Both the position numbers and the translations under genes were made by a program. Source: Fundicoccus sp052116145 (lineage in GTDB: Bacteria; Bacillota; Bacilli; Lactobacillales; Aerococcaceae). Taken from it: 64,000 bases of DNA. Position 1 is the stretch's first letter; every line of letters begins with the position of its first letter. Shown here in pieces: positions 61,395 through 64,000 of the stretch. The stretch covers positions 372,001 to 436,000 of the forward strand of contig NZ_JBQKLQ010000001.1 of assembly GCF_052116145.1 (NCBI RefSeq). Direction: 5' to 3'. The notes under the pieces were generated by a model. The model was not told the DNA's origin and did not search any database. It saw nothing but the letters and a program-made list of their open reading frames with translations.

Positions 61395-62543
61395 CTATTG
61401 AAGATCAATAATAATTAAACAGAAAACCTCTACCTTTTCTATAGAAGGGCAGAGGTTTTTAACAGTCACATGAGCATAGATGTTCTTTGTCGTTGCGATT
61501 TCTTTGTGACCAAGACGTTCTTGGACTACTTGGATTGGAGTATCTATCTCAAAGAGCAAACTGGCATGTGTATGACGAAAGCCATGCACTGTAATTCGTT
61601 TTAGTTGACCGCTTGGTATAATATCATCTAAAACTATGTTTGGCGCAGGAGGGTGGAATAACTCGTTTCTAACGTTCGTAAAAATGTGCTGGTTGGATTT
61701 ATTAACAATGATACCACTTTGGAGAAAGTATCGCGCTTGGTTGATTTTCCATTTCTGCAGATGGTGCAGAGTATTAGGGTCTGCGCTAATAATCCGAATT
61801 GAAGATTCTGTTTTGGGTGTTGAAATAAATGTTTGTCTGTTTTCATCTAGCGTGACACCTTTTGTGATATTAATTGTTTTTTCTTTAAAATCAATATCAT
61901 TCCAGCACAAAGCAAGTGCCTCACCTTTTCGCATACCTGTCATTGCGAGCAATCTAAAGAATGTCTCCCAAAGCTCATCACCGTGTTCATTTGCTGCTTT
62001 AAAGAATAGCTGCAACTCTTCTTTATCATAAAATTTACCGGTATCATTATTTAATACTAGTTTTTTAGGCATCTTGATGATCCGCATCGGATTTTCCTTA
62101 ATCAACTTCAGCAGGATGGCATGGTCAAATATTTGTTGAGTCACAATTTTCATAAGACTAGCGCTTTCATATTTCTTTGCCCAAGCACTCACCACATCGC
62201 GGCACATCACAGCGTCGATTTTATCGATGTAAAAATCACCAAAAATCGGAAGGATATGGATTCTTGCACGATTTAAAGTGTGATTGAATGAAGAAATTTT
62301 AACATGCTCCTTATACTCCTCAATCCACGAATCATAGACATCTTTAAACTTATACTTTCCCTCATTTAGCTTTTCTTCTTCTAAGCTTGCTAAAAGTCTG
62401 CTTTCCGCTATTCTAGCTTCCTTATAAGTTTCAAAACCTCGTCTAGTAGTACGTTTTTGTTTTCCAGTTGCTGGGTCTGTTCCTAGGTAGGCAACAAACA
62501 TATAGGCAGTAATGCCATTCTTTTTAGTATATTTTTTTATCAT
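61395..62543 (-). CDS. int: Tyrosine recombinase/phage-type integrase
   Basis: 382 residues. An N-terminal arm-binding region (ITAYMFVAYLGTDPATGKQK) and SAM-like core-binding domain precede the catalytic domain with Arg205 (TGMRKGEAL), His320-x-x-Arg323 (HGFRHTHASL), His346 (LGHKE) and nucleophile Tyr356 (NIYAHV). After Tyr356 the tail is unusual (KNLCPSIEKV then FCLIIIDLQ), encoded across a hairpin. Start is placed at ATG 62543 after AAAGGACA; ATG 62594 touches AGGAGG and is less likely. It marks the left end of an integrated element. Confidence 0.93.
   Translation of the reverse strand: MIKKYTKKNGITAYMFVAYLGTDPATGKQKRTTRRGFETYKEARIAESRLLASLEEEKLNEGKYKFKDVYDSWIEEYKEHVKISSFNHTLNRARIHILPIFGDFYIDKIDAVMCRDVVSAWAKKYESASLMKIVTQQIFDHAILLKLIKENPMRIIKMPKKLVLNNDTGKFYDKEELQLFFKAANEHGDELWETFFRLLAMTGMRKGEALALCWNDIDFKEKTINITKGVTLDENRQTFISTPKTESSIRIISADPNTLHHLQKWKINQARYFLQSGIIVNKSNQHIFTNVRNELFHPPAPNIVLDDIIPSGQLKRITVHGFRHTHASLLFEIDTPIQVVQERLGHKEIATTKNIYAHVTVKNLCPSIEKVEVFCLIIIDLQ
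61423..61460. repeat. Hairpin inside the integrase 3' end
   Basis: AAAACCTCT (about 61423-61431) pairs with AGAGGTTTT (about 61451-61459), with an inner TTCTATAGAA palindrome. It encodes the atypical integrase tail and ends in a T run on the plus strand, resembling a terminator. Confidence 0.7.
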
Positions 62544-62656
62544 TTTTATTGTCCTTTCTTTGCCCGCCAGCGTGAAAGGGTGAATTGGCATCACCTCCTT
62601 AGTTTGTTATAATAGGGTATAGCAAATACCGCTATTAAAGCGTTGTTTGTTCGTTG

Positions 62657-62692
62657 TTCCACACTTTCGCTTTGGCCGGGGAGAGTGTGGAA
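62657..62692. repeat. Nine-bp perfect hairpin TTCCACACT/AGTGTGGAA
   Basis: It lies between the integrase promoter region and the first RNA candidate, with a 18-base loop of TTCGCTTTGGCCGGGGAG. It could be a terminator for an upstream plus-strand RNA (TATAAT near 62606-62611), or a recombination-related site. Confidence 0.5.
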
Positions 62693-62695
62693 TTC

Positions 62696-62820
62696 TTTAC
62701 TTTATACAAGTTTAGTTGTATAATATACATAAGATAACTTGAGAAGGACTAGCTCTGGGTTCCCGAATGGGAGTAGGCGAAAGCTTAGAATTCCTATGAC
62801 CCTGGGGTTATCTTTTTTTG
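62696..62820 (+). ncRNA. Candidate small RNA 1, convergent with the HEPN gene
   Basis: Promoter TTTACT (62696-62701), 17-bp spacer, TATAAT (62719-62724). The predicted RNA (about 62731-62820) is closed by AGATAAC (62732-62738) pairing with GTTATCT (62807-62813) just before a T run. Inside are TAGGC-GAAA-GCTTA, a GNRA-capped stem, and TCCC-GAAT-GGGA alternatives. No reading frame fits. Its 3' stem overlaps the HEPN gene stop codon in antisense. Confidence 0.6.
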
Positions 62821-63776
62821 TTTTTTATATGCGTTATTACATCCGGGTTTTGTTGGATTATTCGAACAATTTCATTAACTAATTGTTGGGAATATCCCCT
62901 TGAGTGACCAAAAGTGTAGACATAATTATCGTGCAATTTATAGAAATACATTATTTCTGTCAAGGTGTGTTCATTAAACATAGATTCCCCTTTACCAGAA
63001 ACATAGTTAAATTTAATATTCCTAGCATTAAGTTGTTTATTCACACCCGTTATTACATTCTTTCTAGTTAAGGAGTATTTATCCTTAGGATCTATTTCTG
63101 TTTTTATGACACGAACGTTTTCATCTGAATTATTATCGATTGCATAAATAATATCGGCCTTATCTTTATTTTTTGTACTAAAAAACTCAATTCGTAGAGG
63201 TATAAACAAATCATTAGAACTATTTGTTCTTTTTACCTCTTCTAGATGTTCTTTCCTAGATAGATATTTTTTTGCAGTTTCTAAAGAATATTTCGCTGTT
63301 ATCTCCTCATCACTCAAAACATTAATATCAATTGAAAGAGTTAAAAAGTTTTGTGGAATATAATCAGTTATTTCAATTCCGTGGAATCGTTTGATTTGCT
63401 CACCAAAGCTCAAGATATTAGATTGAAAAAAAGGTGCGTAAAGAATCTCGTCATCTTCGGTAATATAATGAGTTGCTGTATTTCTAAGTTTATTAATTTC
63501 TTCTATGTTTATCCTTAAAGGCTGCTTTACATCAGTATAAACCTTGCTGATGGCATCAGTTAGAGAAATCGTACGCTCTTTGTCATTAGAAAAGTATATT
63601 GAACTCTCGCCATCTCTATTAATTAGATGGGCTTTTAACATCAACTCCCAAGCGTTACATATAAAAAATGCAAAACCCTCAATTCTATATTTAATTGTTG
63701 GTTTATTATGAAGTTCTAAACTCATAATAAACGCTTCTATACTTTTATTTACTAGCCGTTCTGAAACGTTTTCCAT
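62808..63776 (-). CDS. HEPN-motif protein (DUF3644-like), putative RNase effector
   Basis: 322 residues from the ATG at complement 63776 (MENVSERLVNKSIEAFIMSL) behind GGAGGAAG; the longer frame to 63854 lacks a ribosome site. An N-terminal helical domain with RIEGFAFFICNAWELMLKAH and the motif LRNTATHY (Arg98-x4-His103) matches the catalytic R-x4-6-H of HEPN ribonucleases. Residues about 130-322 are a separate alpha/beta domain with unclear fold. Base composition is more A/T-rich than host genes. It lies on the mobile element and is flanked by RNA candidates. The family name DUF3644 is from memory. Confidence 0.75.
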   Translation of the reverse strand: MENVSERLVNKSIEAFIMSLELHNKPTIKYRIEGFAFFICNAWELMLKAHLINRDGESSIYFSNDKERTISLTDAISKVYTDVKQPLRINIEEINKLRNTATHYITEDDEILYAPFFQSNILSFGEQIKRFHGIEITDYIPQNFLTLSIDINVLSDEEITAKYSLETAKKYLSRKEHLEEVKRTNSSNDLFIPLRIEFFSTKNKDKADIIYAIDNNSDENVRVIKTEIDPKDKYSLTRKNVITGVNKQLNARNIKFNYVSGKGESMFNEHTLTEIMYFYKLHDNYVYTFGHSRGYSQQLVNEIVRIIQQNPDVITHIKNKKR

Positions 63777-63796
63777 GTACTTCCTCCATCCTATGT

Positions 63797-63877
63797 TATA
63801 ATAGTATAAAGGCATTTTTATATGTCTTTGTCCGTCCCACTCCTCACCGTCCAAAGTAGGGGAGTGGGGCTTTTTTT
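63797..63877 (+). ncRNA. Candidate small RNA 2 upstream of the HEPN gene
   Basis: TATAAT at 63797-63802, then about 60 bases ending in CCCACTCC (63836-63843) paired with GGAGTGGG (63861-63868) and seven Ts (63871-63877). The terminator works only on the plus strand, yet both adjacent genes read minus, so a plus-strand RNA is implied. The -35 is weak. Confidence 0.5.
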
Positions 63878-64000
63878 AAATTTCGCTTGTCATGATATCT
63901 AATGTGGCTAGTGTTTCCCTTGCGGATTCTAATTGAGCTTTATACTCCTTAGATTGTTTTTTCATTTTCTTATCAATAAATGAAATCTTATAATATCCCT
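63876..64000 (-). CDS. C-terminal end of an unrecognised protein (start outside window)
   Basis: About 40 codons are open from the right edge to a TAA at complement 63876-63878. The visible tail is YYKISFIDKKMKKQSKEYK then AQLESARETL and ATLDIMTSEI, likely a charged helix. No family can be assigned. Its stop overlaps the terminator of small RNA candidate 2. Confidence 0.6.
   Translation of the reverse strand, partial: GYYKISFIDKKMKKQSKEYKAQLESARETLATLDIMTSEI

Noticed and set aside
63777..63854. 26-residue N-terminal extension of the HEPN protein
   Set aside because: It lacks a ribosome site and overlaps the RNA candidate; the internal ATG has GGAGGAAG at good spacing.
1..64000. tRNA or rRNA genes
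   Set aside because: No cloverleaf with GTTC-type T arm and CCA end or rRNA sequence was recognised; the integrase is next to rplS, not next to a tRNA gene.

Overview
The window is a low-GC Firmicute chromosome segment, most likely from a coccoid member of the Lactobacillales (Aerococcaceae/Carnobacteriaceae-like). The reasons are AT-rich codon use, strong AGGAGG ribosome sites, the gmk-rpoZ-priA-fmt-rsmB-stp-prkC-rsgA-rpe-thiN order, the asp23/fakA-recG-plsX-acpP and rnc-smc-ftsY clusters, ylxM-ffh, and rpsP-khpA/rimM-trmD-rplS. The genus cannot be fixed from sequence alone. No rRNA, tRNA or CRISPR array was seen.

Layout. 1-12 kb: gmk (5' truncated by the window edge), rpoZ, priA, fmt, rsmB, the stp/prkC phosphatase-kinase pair, rsgA, rpe, thiN and a 2-hydroxyacid dehydrogenase, with rpmB on the opposite strand. 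12.5-18.3 kb: Asp23-like protein, fatty acid kinase FakA, recG, plsX, acpP. 18.4-24.6 kb: oppDFBC and a separately promoted oppA whose signal peptide lacks a lipobox cysteine. 24.8-31.1 kb: rnc-smc, a HAD phosphatase and ftsY. 31.1-33.0 kb: a graveyard with a group II intron 5' remnant, an IS3 orfA fragment and decayed malF/malG permeases. 33.2-34.6 kb: phosphoribosyltransferase, PC4-like protein and MazG-like protein, followed by a broken membrane-protein gene. 35.3-39.4 kb: a TroA/MntA-type metal ABC transporter divergent from a DtxR/MntR regulator, with two perfect palindromic operators between them. 39.4-41.2 kb: ylxM-ffh. 41.5-43.6 kb: an array of 41-bp repeats that runs into the stop codon of an acetamidase/formamidase, and a divergent TipA-like MerR regulator. 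43.7-47.1 kb: an M-box (Mg2+) riboswitch, leader mini-ORFs and a 28-residue membrane peptide directly upstream of mgtA. 47.2-51.4 kb: rpsP-khpA, a 1.1-kb repeat-rich spacer and two unrecognised proteins. 51.7-55.3 kb: a T-box leader controlling metA and a trans-sulfuration lyase, then a PatB/MalY-type lyase. 55.7-59.3 kb: an L,D-transpeptidase, a frameshifted hydratase plus tautomerase, and a Cu/Zn superoxide dismutase lipoprotein with acidic arms. 59.5-61.3 kb: rimM-trmD-rplS.

From 61.4 kb to the right edge lies the start of an integrated element placed just after rplS. It holds a tyrosine integrase, a protein with a HEPN ribonuclease motif (R-x4-H), and two compact plus-strand RNA candidates, each with a promoter-like -10 and a terminator, flanking the HEPN gene. 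This HEPN gene plus structured RNAs is the best candidate for an undescribed defence or toxin-antitoxin-like system here. The second most interesting locus is the layered Mg2+ leader of mgtA with its coupled membrane micropeptide.

How the genes work together: most of the window is housekeeping (nucleotide supply, replication restart, translation initiation and rRNA/tRNA modification, protein targeting by Ffh/FtsY, phospholipid and acyl-carrier metabolism, chromosome condensation). Nutrient modules are each controlled by their own cis elements: oligopeptides, Mn/Zn (MntR boxes), Mg2+ (M-box) and methionine (T-box).
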